Assembly (NCBI GenBank): GCA_000024525.1
Contig: CP001769.1
Location: 2,032,001-2,096,000 of the forward strand
DNA length: 64,000 nt
Direction: 5' to 3'
From: Spirosoma linguale DSM 74
GTDB taxonomy: Bacteria > Bacteroidota > Bacteroidia > Cytophagales > Spirosomataceae
Below the pieces are notes generated by a model. The model was not told the origin of the DNA. It saw only the letters and a program-made list of their open reading frames with translations, and searched no databases. Below are positions 26,100 to 35,435 of the stretch, in pieces. Each line of letters begins with the position of its first letter. The stretch's first letter is position 1. The position numbers were made by a program, and so were the translations under genes.

Positions 26100-27644
26100 T
26101 TATTTGGCCACTCGTTCGTACTTGAACAGCTTGCTGGCCCAGGGGATTACGTACTGAAAATTAGGTGCATCGGTATGACCGCCATTGTGCTGCCGCCAGG
26201 CCAGTTCGCCATTCGTAAGGCCAGTGAGTACGTCCGGCATTTTTTCGGTAGTGTAGTCGTTGCTTACGCCCAAGTCGCGGGCTCCCAATAATTTGAATAC
26301 CGACCCGGCAGCTATCGTCGCTTTGTAACTACCCGTTTGGTCGAGCCACTTGGCGTCGCCTTTTTCCGGGATGCCGTAGCTGACGAATGTAGGCCGTGGG
26401 GCACAAAGGGCTAGCAGTTCGTGCGAATCGATTGGAAGATCACAGCCGGTTTTGGGGCCGGATGATGCCTCGGCGGCTGCGTATTTCAGGTAATTACCTG
26501 CCATCCAATGGTACTCTCCGCTACCCGCGAGGCTTTCGACAGCTTCTCCAAAAATACGCCGTTGTAAGGTGGTGCCGCCTTTTCCCGATGAACCGATCAA
26601 CCCCATCGCAAACCGCTGGTCGAAGGCCATTGCCACCAGGGCGGCTTTGCCATAGCGGGATACGCCTTCCACACCCACCTGTTTGGCATTGACCTGCGGT
26701 TCGGTTTCCAGATAGTCCAACGCCCGCGATGCCCCCCAGGCCCAGGCGCGTAAGGCCCCCCAATCGTCGGGTTTGCGAGGTTGGCCTTTGTTGACCAGAC
26801 CGATGATGCCACGGGTCAACCCCGCGCCGTTATCGGCCTGAATGCTTCCGGGCTCAATGGTGCAGTAGCCCCAGCCAGCTGCCAACAGCTGTTCCGTCGG
26901 GGGAGAGTCGCCGGTCGGTGGTGGCGCAAAAAAGTTGGCCCCCGGCAGGCGTGTTATGGGCATGTAAGCCGGATACCGGTCAAAAATGGCCTTCATCTCC
27001 GGGTTACTTTTTATCATCATCTCCTTGAACGCCACGTTGAGCTTCTCCAGATCGGCGGGGGAGGGTTGAGCCGGGGCGGGCAAGGCCGGAAAACCGAGCA
27101 TCATCATAACCGGCACCGGGCCTTTTACGTTTTGCGGCAGCACCAGCACCATGTTGATGTTCACGTTGATCAGCGGGTAAGCGCTGTTATCGACCCGGCC
27201 AATCAGTTGTTTGGCGATCACGGGGATTCGGCCAACGAACTCGTTGTCGGTCACTTTAACGATCCAGTTAACCTTTGGAAGATTGGCGGGTAGTTTACCA
27301 TACATTTCCCGCTCGAAATCCTCGATGAGTTCCGGGCGACGCTGCTTCCACCACTGATCGGGCGTGGTTACTTTCTTGCCGTTGCGGGTGGTGAGCACGT
27401 CGGGAAGTTGCGGGCAGGGCTCGGCTTTCGACTCGTCGTAATTGGCGTGGTTGGGATCGGCTTCATTGCCACTCGGGCCGGGTCGTAGTTTTTTGATGCC
27501 CAGTTGCTGCATCATCTCGGCCTGATCCTGAATAGCTGTGAATGTTTTAAGCCGAGGGTACTTGCTGCTGTCGATGGCCGTTTGTTGGGCTCTAGCCTCG
27601 CAGGAAAAGCCCAGGAACAGCCCGAAAGCCAGGTATTTATACAT
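26100..27644 (-). CDS. Glucuronoyl esterase-like protein (CE15)
   Basis: 514 aa with a signal peptide (GLFLGFSCEARAQ). The alpha/beta-hydrolase core carries the CE15 signature GVEGVSRYGKAAL with nucleophile Ser329 (compare GCSRxGKGA in fungal enzymes), and the catalytic His is likely His490 in HNGGHTDAP. CE15 enzymes cut the ester bond between lignin alcohols and 4-O-methyl-glucuronate on xylan. The neighbours are a sialate-type acetylesterase, a GH115 glucuronidase and a GH2 enzyme on the same strand, which strongly supports action on glucuronoxylan. It is the last gene of that leftward cluster. Secreted to the periplasm; no lipobox is clear. Confidence 0.87.
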   Translation of the reverse strand: MYKYLAFGLFLGFSCEARAQQTAIDSSKYPRLKTFTAIQDQAEMMQQLGIKKLRPGPSGNEADPNHANYDESKAEPCPQLPDVLTTRNGKKVTTPDQWWKQRRPELIEDFEREMYGKLPANLPKVNWIVKVTDNEFVGRIPVIAKQLIGRVDNSAYPLINVNINMVLVLPQNVKGPVPVMMMLGFPALPAPAQPSPADLEKLNVAFKEMMIKSNPEMKAIFDRYPAYMPITRLPGANFFAPPPTGDSPPTEQLLAAGWGYCTIEPGSIQADNGAGLTRGIIGLVNKGQPRKPDDWGALRAWAWGASRALDYLETEPQVNAKQVGVEGVSRYGKAALVAMAFDQRFAMGLIGSSGKGGTTLQRRIFGEAVESLAGSGEYHWMAGNYLKYAAAEASSGPKTGCDLPIDSHELLALCAPRPTFVSYGIPEKGDAKWLDQTGSYKATIAAGSVFKLLGARDLGVSNDYTTEKMPDVLTGLTNGELAWRQHNGGHTDAPNFQYVIPWASKLFKYERVAK

Positions 27645-27664
27645 GTGATTGGGGGTTTAGGAAT

Positions 27665-27735
27665 TGTAATACCGACCGTCCCGGTCGGGCGTATGTTCTA
27701 CCACTTCTCATCCGACCGGGACGGTCGGTATTACA
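27665..27735. repeat. Perfect 24-bp inverted repeat inside the xylan cluster
   Basis: Arms 27665-27688 and 27712-27735 are exact reverse complements (TGTAATACCGACCGTCCCGG...), loop 23 bases. It fills the gap between the acetylesterase and the esterase gene. The arm core CCGACCGGG..GGTCGGTAT recurs at 59447-59469. Confidence 0.9.
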
Positions 27736-27740
27736 GTTTA

Positions 27741-29669
27741 TTACTTATCCGTTCGAAAAGGGGAGGCTGGCAGGCCTTCTTTGTTATACAAGTTCGGGTT
27801 GACCGGGTTGTCGGCCCAGGCATAGCGCACATACAGGGGATTGGGTACTTCATCGCTCCATACTACCACTTTGCCGTTTTCAATTGTCGCTTTGGCCCAC
27901 ACGAATTTTTTATCGCTGCCCGCAATGGCAAATTCGCCGAGGTCTTCCCCATCATTGGTAATCAGTCCACTGCCGGTATCGGTGAAGCTGACCACGATCT
28001 TGTTGCCATCAACGGTTGCCGATTGGTAGATGGGGCCTGACGATACGATAGTTTCCTTATACGCTGTTTTTAGGGCGGTTAGTGCTAGCCGCTCGCCCAC
28101 GCCTTTCTTGTTATCGGGGTGGATGTCGTTCCATTCGCCCAGATCAATCGCCACGACCATGCCTGTGTTCGCTACGTTGAGCGCGTTGAGTTGCGCTTCC
28201 CGCAGTACCGCCCAACCACTTTCGGAAGGCTGGTAATTGTACTCCATAAAGCCGGGTAGCTGGATGTACAGAAACGGGAGCGGGCCTTGCTTCCACTTGG
28301 TTCGCCAGTCATTGATCAGGGCGGTCAGCAGCGTTTCGTATTCCTGCGGCTTCCCGGCATTGCTTTCACCCTGATACCAGCAGAATCCTTTAATGGCATA
28401 GTCAATTTCCGGGGCAACCATCGCATTGTACAGCGCCGTTGGCTGATTCTGGGCGTTGATGCCGCCACCAAAGCCGCCGGACATGGGCCGGTAGGCGGTA
28501 CCCACTTTATATTGCCAGGTGCCTTTCAGATCGACGGTATCGGCCCCCGCAAAAAGACAATAGGGTTTGTCGGGCACAAAGCCGCCTTTCCCCGATGTGT
28601 TGGTTACCCGAACCACAAACACATTCTTGCCCGCTTTTAATAGGTCGTCGGGGATCGTGTACCGGCGTTGTGGGTACTGGTAGGTCGTTCTGCCAACCTG
28701 CTTGCCGTTGATGTATAGTTCGTCGGCATCCACGATTCGGCCCAGAAAGACTTTCGCGGGCTTGCCTGTCATGGACGCCGGTACGTCGATTTCGCGTCGG
28801 TACCAGACTACGCCGTTCAGGTCTTTTATGCCCTGATCTTCCCAATAACCCGGAATGTTGATCGGCCGCCAGCCTTTGGGGACATACGCCACGTCGAACC
28901 ACTTGGTCGCGCCAGCCGTCCCCAAGTCGACCGGTGGTGTCGATCTGTTGGCCGTGTTCGTAGGTGGTCGGCGGTTGAGGCTGTTAATATACGTTGTGTC
29001 TTTGTTCTTTTCGATGACAGCTTTCACCGCCGGGAAGGCTGCAAATCCTTCTTCGCTGGTCCAGGCTTCGATGGGCGTTCCCCCCACACTGGCGTTGATA
29101 ATGCCCACTGGTATGTTATATTTTTGGTGGATTTTCTTCGCAAAAAAGTAAGCCACCGCTGAAAACGGCCTGACGTCCTCACCAACCGCCGATTTCCATT
29201 GCCCGTTCGGAATGTCGGCTTGTGGGCCTTGCAGGCTCGTGAGGGTAGGCACCCAGAATTGCCGAATCTGGGGGAAGTTGGCCGTCTTGATTTCGTTGGC
29301 ATAGGTCACGTCATGGATATTGAGCTGGTGAACCATGTTGCTCTGCCCGCTGCAAAACCACACATCCCCAATCAGAATATCGTTTAACGTAATTCGGGAA
29401 CTCCCGGCAATGTCCATGCTGTAAGGGCCACCAGCGGTCATCGGGGGTAACGCGACTTGCCACTTCCCGGCGGCATCGGTCGATGTTTTATAGGTCTTGT
29501 CTTTGAAGCGGACAGTTATTTTTTCGCCTGGACTGGCCCATCCCCATACCTTAAGTTTGGCATCGCGCTGGAGCACCATGCCATTGCTGATCAATTTAGG
29601 TAAACGGATTTGGGCCTCTACAACAAAATGGGTTGCCAACAGCAGGCAGAATACGAGTAAGCGTTTCAT
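27741..29669 (-). CDS. Sialate O-acetylesterase-like SGNH hydrolase with jelly-roll insert (CE20-like)
   Basis: 642 aa with signal peptide (LLVFCLLLATHFVVEAQ). SASA-type motifs are present: WFCSGQSNMVHQL with the nucleophile Ser near residue 117, WYQGESNAG near 430, and the catalytic DxxH in EWNDIHPDN near 515. Between them, about residues 265-390, lies a beta-galactosidase-like jelly roll (GYWEDQGIKDLNGVVWYRR...) of the type inserted in CE20 acetylesterases. These remove acetyl groups from hemicellulose. Position in a cluster with GH115 and CE15 suggests acetylated glucuronoxylan as substrate rather than sialic acid. Family is clear; the CE20 label is from memory of architecture. Confidence 0.85.
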   Translation of the reverse strand: MKRLLVFCLLLATHFVVEAQIRLPKLISNGMVLQRDAKLKVWGWASPGEKITVRFKDKTYKTSTDAAGKWQVALPPMTAGGPYSMDIAGSSRITLNDILIGDVWFCSGQSNMVHQLNIHDVTYANEIKTANFPQIRQFWVPTLTSLQGPQADIPNGQWKSAVGEDVRPFSAVAYFFAKKIHQKYNIPVGIINASVGGTPIEAWTSEEGFAAFPAVKAVIEKNKDTTYINSLNRRPPTNTANRSTPPVDLGTAGATKWFDVAYVPKGWRPINIPGYWEDQGIKDLNGVVWYRREIDVPASMTGKPAKVFLGRIVDADELYINGKQVGRTTYQYPQRRYTIPDDLLKAGKNVFVVRVTNTSGKGGFVPDKPYCLFAGADTVDLKGTWQYKVGTAYRPMSGGFGGGINAQNQPTALYNAMVAPEIDYAIKGFCWYQGESNAGKPQEYETLLTALINDWRTKWKQGPLPFLYIQLPGFMEYNYQPSESGWAVLREAQLNALNVANTGMVVAIDLGEWNDIHPDNKKGVGERLALTALKTAYKETIVSSGPIYQSATVDGNKIVVSFTDTGSGLITNDGEDLGEFAIAGSDKKFVWAKATIENGKVVVWSDEVPNPLYVRYAWADNPVNPNLYNKEGLPASPFRTDK

Positions 29670-29719
29670 GGGTAATTCGTTAAGGCTTTAGTTAAGGTAG
29701 GATTTTGCTGGCTGAAGGG

Positions 29720-32296
29720 TTATTTAGCAGGTGTTTGTCCAGGCGTTTCTTCGGGGCCGAGGTAGCGGGGAGCCAGATCACCGAAATCCACTACCAGCTT
29801 TTGCAGCACCACAGCGGGGTTCACCATCCAGAATTTTACTGTGTGCTTCCCTGCGCTGGCGATTTTATGTCTAGTAGATTTGATAATGATGTTCTCTGCC
29901 GCCCATTTATTCCAGATGCCTTTATCGCTTGTCTTATCTTCCTTGTTCAGACTAATGATTTGTGGAGCTTCGTCATCGACCGAGATGGCGTATTGCAGCC
30001 CGTTTTCCGATGCAAAAAAGTTTAACGTAGGGGAAAAGTAAGCATTGATCGAAAACTCCCCGTCGCTGTACGTTTGAATGTCATAGTCTACATGGGGCGA
30101 ATTACCGCCCGGTTTCTGTTCATTAGCCGTAACCGGAAAGGGCGTTATGGCTGAGCCCGTCCGGCCATGATCGGGGAGTATTTTCCAACGGATGCCGTTG
30201 GTATTTATAGCCCTGGTAAAATGGTCGGCTTCGATGGAAATACCTTTTTTCGCGACCTGCTGAAAGCCAGGACGTGGTGCCGTTTTAGGGACGTTTGTCT
30301 GGTTCATTTCTGGCTCGTCGGCGTCTTTTCGGGCAACGGTCGAATCGGCGGGAAGGTAGTTGACTGCTGGCATTTTTTGATGCTCCGGCTGCTGCCAGTA
30401 GGTATACCCAATGTGGGTCTGGCTCATCAGGTGATTCCACTTGCCGTTGTTGAGCTGGTGGTACTGCTGCGTAATCAACGAATCATTAGCATACAGCTCT
30501 TTGACTTTGTCGGCATACCTATTGGTCGTGTTCCATTTATGCCGATAGGCGTCCTTGTTCAAGGCGACGTGGTAATACATATCGTTCAGGTTAGCGCAGG
30601 CTTTTATGGGGTGTAACACCAATTGGAAGTACGCATCCCGATAACTGGCGGGCAGGTCGTTGTTTACCTGCTGGGCTTTCGTCAAAAGCTCGCTATACTC
30701 ACCAACCACGGTTTTCCATTCATCCAGACTCGGATAGGTGTTGGCGTCGAGCAGTTCAGGTTTTCTCCGACTGTTGTATTTGGCGTAACGGGCCAGCAAA
30801 TGGGCGATGTCTCTGGCATGGGGTTTCCCAAACTGAGCGGCTGCCCATTGTTCCGTGTAGGCGGTGAGGTCGTCGGCGTCCATCCTGTCGGGGTTCCAGG
30901 CAAAGTCCAGAAAGAACGAGATCGGGAACTCCATGGGTTTCAGGTCCCCCACGTTCACAATCCAGATGTCGCGGACCTTATGCTGCCACGCCAGATTCAT
31001 TTGCTCCCAGATGCGGGGCAGTGGGTTGGTGTTGAGCCATTTGTAATTACGGGGACCACCTACATAGTCGAAATGATAATAGATGCCGTAGCCGCCTTTG
31101 CGGGGCTTTTCGCCGGGCTTGGGTAGCTTTCGCAGGTTGCCCCAGTTATCGTCGCAAAGCAGGAGGGTCACGTCATCGGGCACGCGCATGCCTTTGTCGT
31201 AATATTCCTGAACCTCTTTATACAAGGCCCAAAGCTGTGGCGTTTCGGCGGCCGGTTTGCCTGTTACGTCGCTGATAATGGTTCGCTGGTCGGTGACGAT
31301 GCGTTCGAGCAGGGCGGTGGCCGTCTCCCGCGACATGGGCGCATCGCCATCGCCCCGCATACCCACACTCACGATTTTTTCGTTGGTGGCTCGTTTCATC
31401 CCGTCGCGCCAGAATTGCCGGAGCTTGTCGGGATTGGTTTCGTAATTCCACGGACCCCCACCCGCCCGTCGCCATTCGTCGTGCGCCCGCATGAGGGGTT
31501 CATGGTGCGAAGTGCCAATGACGATGCCGTATTTGTCGGCCATTTTTATGTTCAGCGAATCATCGGCGTAAAAGGCATTGCCCCACATGGCGGGCCAGAT
31601 GTAATTACCTTTCAGGCGCAGAATCAGTTCAAAAACCTTCTCGTAAAACTTGTGATTGAAGCCCCCGAATTTTTCTTTGGTCCAGCCGGAGAGTGCCGGG
31701 GCTTCGTCGTTCAGGAAAATGCCCCGATATTTTACGGCTGGGGCATCGGTCAGGGTGACGTTACTCTTCAAATAGATTTCCGTTCGCTTTTCGACTGGCA
31801 CATCGGCCCACCAGTACCAGGGCGACACGCCTATTTGTTTGGATAACTCGAAGACGCCGTAGGCCGTGCCCCGCCGGTCGCTCCCGGCAATGATCAGGGC
31901 ATTCGCGATGCCTTTAACGGGATTAGCGAGGGTTTGCACCAGGGAAGCTTCCCATTTTCCGTTGATACCCGCCGGGTCAATCTTTCGTCGGGCAATCAGT
32001 TGTTTCAGAAAGGCCGACTGTTGGATGGTACCGATAGCAATGACGTTTTTCGTTGACTGATTGATTGCCGTAAGAATGGGCAGTTTAGCTCCGGTTACCA
32101 GCTCAATATCCTTTTGAAGCAGCGCAGCGGATGTTTTAACGAGCTCTGTTTCGCTGTTATCCACGTAGATCACGGCGGTCGAAACAGGAAACGATGAGTT
32201 ACCGGTCAAGAGACTCTGGGCGTGGCTGGCGGTAGAAAAAAGTAAGCTAATCAGGAGCAGTTTTCCCCTTTTGTTGAGCACAGTTAAGCGTTTCAT
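29720..32296 (-). CDS. Alpha-glucuronidase, glycoside hydrolase family 115
   Basis: 858 aa from the ATG at 32296, which gives a signal peptide (MKRLTVLNKRGKLLLISLLF); the frame is open for 45 more codons upstream but these are not plausible. GH115 features: GVSPWYWWADVPV, YRGIFLNDEAPALSGW, LKGNYIWPAMWGNAFY, GTSHHEPLMRAHDEW and LLCDDNWGN, followed by a helical region and a C-terminal beta domain. GH115 enzymes release 4-O-methyl-glucuronate from internal and terminal xylose units of xylan. Exported, probably periplasmic. It sits between GH2 and the acetylesterase on the same strand. Confidence 0.93.
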   Translation of the reverse strand: MKRLTVLNKRGKLLLISLLFSTASHAQSLLTGNSSFPVSTAVIYVDNSETELVKTSAALLQKDIELVTGAKLPILTAINQSTKNVIAIGTIQQSAFLKQLIARRKIDPAGINGKWEASLVQTLANPVKGIANALIIAGSDRRGTAYGVFELSKQIGVSPWYWWADVPVEKRTEIYLKSNVTLTDAPAVKYRGIFLNDEAPALSGWTKEKFGGFNHKFYEKVFELILRLKGNYIWPAMWGNAFYADDSLNIKMADKYGIVIGTSHHEPLMRAHDEWRRAGGGPWNYETNPDKLRQFWRDGMKRATNEKIVSVGMRGDGDAPMSRETATALLERIVTDQRTIISDVTGKPAAETPQLWALYKEVQEYYDKGMRVPDDVTLLLCDDNWGNLRKLPKPGEKPRKGGYGIYYHFDYVGGPRNYKWLNTNPLPRIWEQMNLAWQHKVRDIWIVNVGDLKPMEFPISFFLDFAWNPDRMDADDLTAYTEQWAAAQFGKPHARDIAHLLARYAKYNSRRKPELLDANTYPSLDEWKTVVGEYSELLTKAQQVNNDLPASYRDAYFQLVLHPIKACANLNDMYYHVALNKDAYRHKWNTTNRYADKVKELYANDSLITQQYHQLNNGKWNHLMSQTHIGYTYWQQPEHQKMPAVNYLPADSTVARKDADEPEMNQTNVPKTAPRPGFQQVAKKGISIEADHFTRAINTNGIRWKILPDHGRTGSAITPFPVTANEQKPGGNSPHVDYDIQTYSDGEFSINAYFSPTLNFFASENGLQYAISVDDEAPQIISLNKEDKTSDKGIWNKWAAENIIIKSTRHKIASAGKHTVKFWMVNPAVVLQKLVVDFGDLAPRYLGPEETPGQTPAK

Positions 32297-32570
32297 ATTA
32301 ATAAGTAAAAAAGACTGCGAGCATTGCCCTGGGGTAGACACTAAAAAACAGTCGTCACTTATCAGGCAGGCACGCAAGATCAAATCCGTTGCTACTAATT
32401 GCCTTAATGCAATCGGTTGCATAAGTAACATAAAAAATAGACCAAAACCCTATAATTATAAAAATAAAGATATTATTTACCGTTTTACCATGATTTTCCT
32501 AACCCTATACGTCTAGCTTTTCGCCTGTCGCACGTTCTGGTTTGTTATCTAAAATGCCCTTCCGATAGAA

Positions 32571-35339
32571 TCAATTACTTCGGATGTTCAGTTGGGTTTT
32601 GGCCAAACCCTCGGCTTTGATTGTTAGGGTCAATTTGCCGGGGGCACCTTTTTTCGCTCGTATGATGGCCAGCACCATGCCGTTGTAGGCCTGACGCTCA
32701 TGTGAAGAAAATGAAGTCAGATTCGCCGGATCGCCGTTGTCGGTGGCTACGATTTCGCCCGGTCCCTGTAAACTAAAACTCACAGTATTGTTGGCGTCGG
32801 GCACCATCAGGCCATTCTTGTCGGTGACGGTAACCGTCACAAATGCCAGGTCTTCACCATTGGCCTGTATGGCTGATCGGTCTGCCTGAGCCACCAGCGC
32901 TGCGGGTTTATCGGTCGTTCTTATACGTTCTTCAGCCCACCTTTTTCCATTTTTATACGTGATGACGGTGAGTTCGCCGGGTTTGTACTGCACGTCGTCC
33001 CACCGGAGCCGATACGCATATTCGGCTTTCTTTTTCCGGCCCAGCGACTGGCCGTTCAGGAACAGTTCGGCTTCATCGCCCGACGTGAACACATGCACCG
33101 GAGTAACTTCCCCGACTCGGTTTGGCCAGTTCCAGTGGGGCAGAATGTGGGCAATTGGCAAATCCGGTCGCCAGCGGGACTGGTACAGATAGAAACGATC
33201 TTTTTTGAACCCCGCCAGATCAATAATACCCGAATAGGAACTTCGGGCCGAGTAATAGGGTGTCGGCTCACCGAGATAATCCCAGCCCGTCCAGACGAAT
33301 TCACCGGCTACGTACGGGTGGCGGTCCTGGGTCGCGAAAACTTTATCCGGCGAAGCGCCAAACTGGGCCGTGTACAACTCATAGCCACTCACTTCTTTGG
33401 TGACAGGGTTACCACCCACGCCGTCGCTTACGGGGGCGGAGTTTTCCGTCGCGACCGGAAATGTATAAGAACCACGGGTGCTTAGGGCTGAGGCTGTTTC
33501 GCTGCTGATAATAAGTTTGTCGGGAAACGCTTTCTGAAAGGCAGGGTAAAGCGGTGAGGTTCGAATGCCTTTCAAATGCGCATAAGCCGGTGCATCCCGG
33601 ATGCCCTCACCCTGATAATTAAGACTCAAAAAATCCATCACCTTCGTGAACGGCATATCCGGCTTGGCGTAATTCTGCGAAGCTGAGGCTGGGCGGGTGG
33701 GATCTTCTTCGTGTACGATGTCGTGCAGTTTTCGCGCAATGGCTGCTCCGGCGGTGTCGGTATACTGCTCGCCTACTTCGTTGCCAAAACTCCAGGCGAT
33801 AACGGACGGGTGATTCCGGTCACGTCGAATAAACGCCCGCGTGTCCGGCTCGTGCCAGTCGGGGAAAATCAGGTGAAAATCGTGGGGTGTTTTCCGGCGC
33901 TCCCAGCTATCAAAAATCTCATCGATGACCAGAAAGCCCATGCGGTCGGTCAGGTCGAGGAGTTCGGGGGCGGGTGGATTGTGGGCCATTCGGATGGCAT
34001 TGCAACCCAGCTCACGCAGCCGTTCGAGCTGGCGTTCGGCGGCACGAACGTTAAATGCAGCTCCCAGGGCACCCAGGTCGTGGTGCTGGTTCACGCCCTG
34101 TATACGAACCGGCTGCCCATTGACCAGCAATCCTTTTGTTGAATTGAATTTCACCTGGCGAATGCCAAACGGGGTCTCAAATTGGTCAACCTGTCGACCG
34201 CCAACAAAAACGCTTGTACGGGCTACATACAGGTTGGGTTTCTGCGTCGGGTAGGGGCCCCATAGCTTTGGTTTTTTGATTGTCACTTTACCCTCTATCG
34301 GTTGATGGTCGCCCGTCTTTACCGTAATTTTTTGGGTGGGCAACGAGGCCAGAGAAGCTCCAGTTGGTTTTGAGTACGTATTCAGCGCATAAATTTGGGT
34401 TTTTACGTCAACGGTCTGCTCCGTTTTTCCTTTGTTTTCAATCTGCACGGATACGTTGATGATCGCTTCGGTTGCCGAAACGGCGGGGGTTGTCACAAAC
34501 GTTCCCCACTGCGCCACATGCACCGGGGCTACTTTGGTTAGCCACACGTTACGATACAGCCCTCCACCGGGATACCATCTGGCCGAGTAATTTGGGTTAT
34601 CAACCCGAATCGCCAGTTGATTTATGCCTCCAAAATTTAGGTGTGGCGTTAGTTCCAGCCGAAAGGAATTATAGCCGTAAGGCCAGCCACCTACCAAATG
34701 GCCGTTGAGCCAAACCATAGCGTGCGACATGGCTCCGTCGATGTCCAGATAAATAATTTTACCCCGGTCTGCGGCCGAAACGGCTATCTTGTTCCGGTAC
34801 CAGGCTACCCCGTGGCTGGGTAATCGGCCCATTCCTCCGCCCACTTCGGGTCGGTCGCCAGCGTAAAAAGGTCCTTTAATAGCCCAGTCGTGGGGTAAGG
34901 TTACAGCCTCCCAGGCCTCGTCGGCGAAGGTCGCTTTCACGAACGGGAAATCGGCTCCGGGATCGCCGACGGGTCGTGTATGGCGTTTGACGGGGTCGTT
35001 GATAAAGTCATTTCCCGAAGGTAGAATCCAGGTTTTCAGAACTTCCTCCTTTTTGTCTACCTGTACGGCTTCTGTAGGTTTTGAGTCGGCTACTTTGCTG
35101 TCGTTGGTATCCTGTATGGGTGGCCGAACGTCATAGATCAGTTTATCAGGCTCCATCGTATAGCGCATAAACCGCCAGCCTTCGTTGAGCTTTATACGTT
35201 CCTTACCGAAGGGAGAACCGGATGCTGCTCTAGAACTAGTTTTTGCAGCTTGTGCCTTAGCGGTCGTCCATGCCATACTAAGCAGTAACGCGCAAAGGAG
35301 AAGACGGGAATTGAATTTCCGGGTTGAAAGAGCCTGCAT
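32571..35339 (-). CDS. Glycoside hydrolase family 2 beta-glycosidase (beta-galactosidase-like)
   Basis: 922 aa with a signal peptide (LLLCALLLSMAWTTAKAQA). Domains in order: sugar-binding jelly roll with LPHDWAIKGPF, immunoglobulin-like domain, GH2 TIM barrel with GVNQHHDLGALG and IRMAHNPPAPELL, acid/base Glu in SFGNEVGEQ (near 518) and nucleophile Glu in ISSETAS (near 612), then DUF4982/Ig-like C-terminal domains. It probably trims beta-galactosyl, arabinopyranosyl or glucuronyl units; the exact sugar cannot be read. A 274-base gap separates it from GH115, so GH115 may have its own promoter. First gene of the glucuronoxylan cluster. Confidence 0.9.
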   Translation of the reverse strand: MQALSTRKFNSRLLLCALLLSMAWTTAKAQAAKTSSRAASGSPFGKERIKLNEGWRFMRYTMEPDKLIYDVRPPIQDTNDSKVADSKPTEAVQVDKKEEVLKTWILPSGNDFINDPVKRHTRPVGDPGADFPFVKATFADEAWEAVTLPHDWAIKGPFYAGDRPEVGGGMGRLPSHGVAWYRNKIAVSAADRGKIIYLDIDGAMSHAMVWLNGHLVGGWPYGYNSFRLELTPHLNFGGINQLAIRVDNPNYSARWYPGGGLYRNVWLTKVAPVHVAQWGTFVTTPAVSATEAIINVSVQIENKGKTEQTVDVKTQIYALNTYSKPTGASLASLPTQKITVKTGDHQPIEGKVTIKKPKLWGPYPTQKPNLYVARTSVFVGGRQVDQFETPFGIRQVKFNSTKGLLVNGQPVRIQGVNQHHDLGALGAAFNVRAAERQLERLRELGCNAIRMAHNPPAPELLDLTDRMGFLVIDEIFDSWERRKTPHDFHLIFPDWHEPDTRAFIRRDRNHPSVIAWSFGNEVGEQYTDTAGAAIARKLHDIVHEEDPTRPASASQNYAKPDMPFTKVMDFLSLNYQGEGIRDAPAYAHLKGIRTSPLYPAFQKAFPDKLIISSETASALSTRGSYTFPVATENSAPVSDGVGGNPVTKEVSGYELYTAQFGASPDKVFATQDRHPYVAGEFVWTGWDYLGEPTPYYSARSSYSGIIDLAGFKKDRFYLYQSRWRPDLPIAHILPHWNWPNRVGEVTPVHVFTSGDEAELFLNGQSLGRKKKAEYAYRLRWDDVQYKPGELTVITYKNGKRWAEERIRTTDKPAALVAQADRSAIQANGEDLAFVTVTVTDKNGLMVPDANNTVSFSLQGPGEIVATDNGDPANLTSFSSHERQAYNGMVLAIIRAKKGAPGKLTLTIKAEGLAKTQLNIRSN

Positions 35340-35435
35340 TATTTATGTAGTCATTACGGACAAACGCTGTTGGCGATCATCACCCCAAAATTGCTATGAA
35401 TTTTGGTCGAACCCTAAAGCGAATCCTACCAACAC

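Noticed and set aside
32297..32431. Upstream extension of the GH115 protein
   Set aside because: The first 45 residues do not resemble coding sequence, while the ATG at 32296 is followed by a proper signal peptide.
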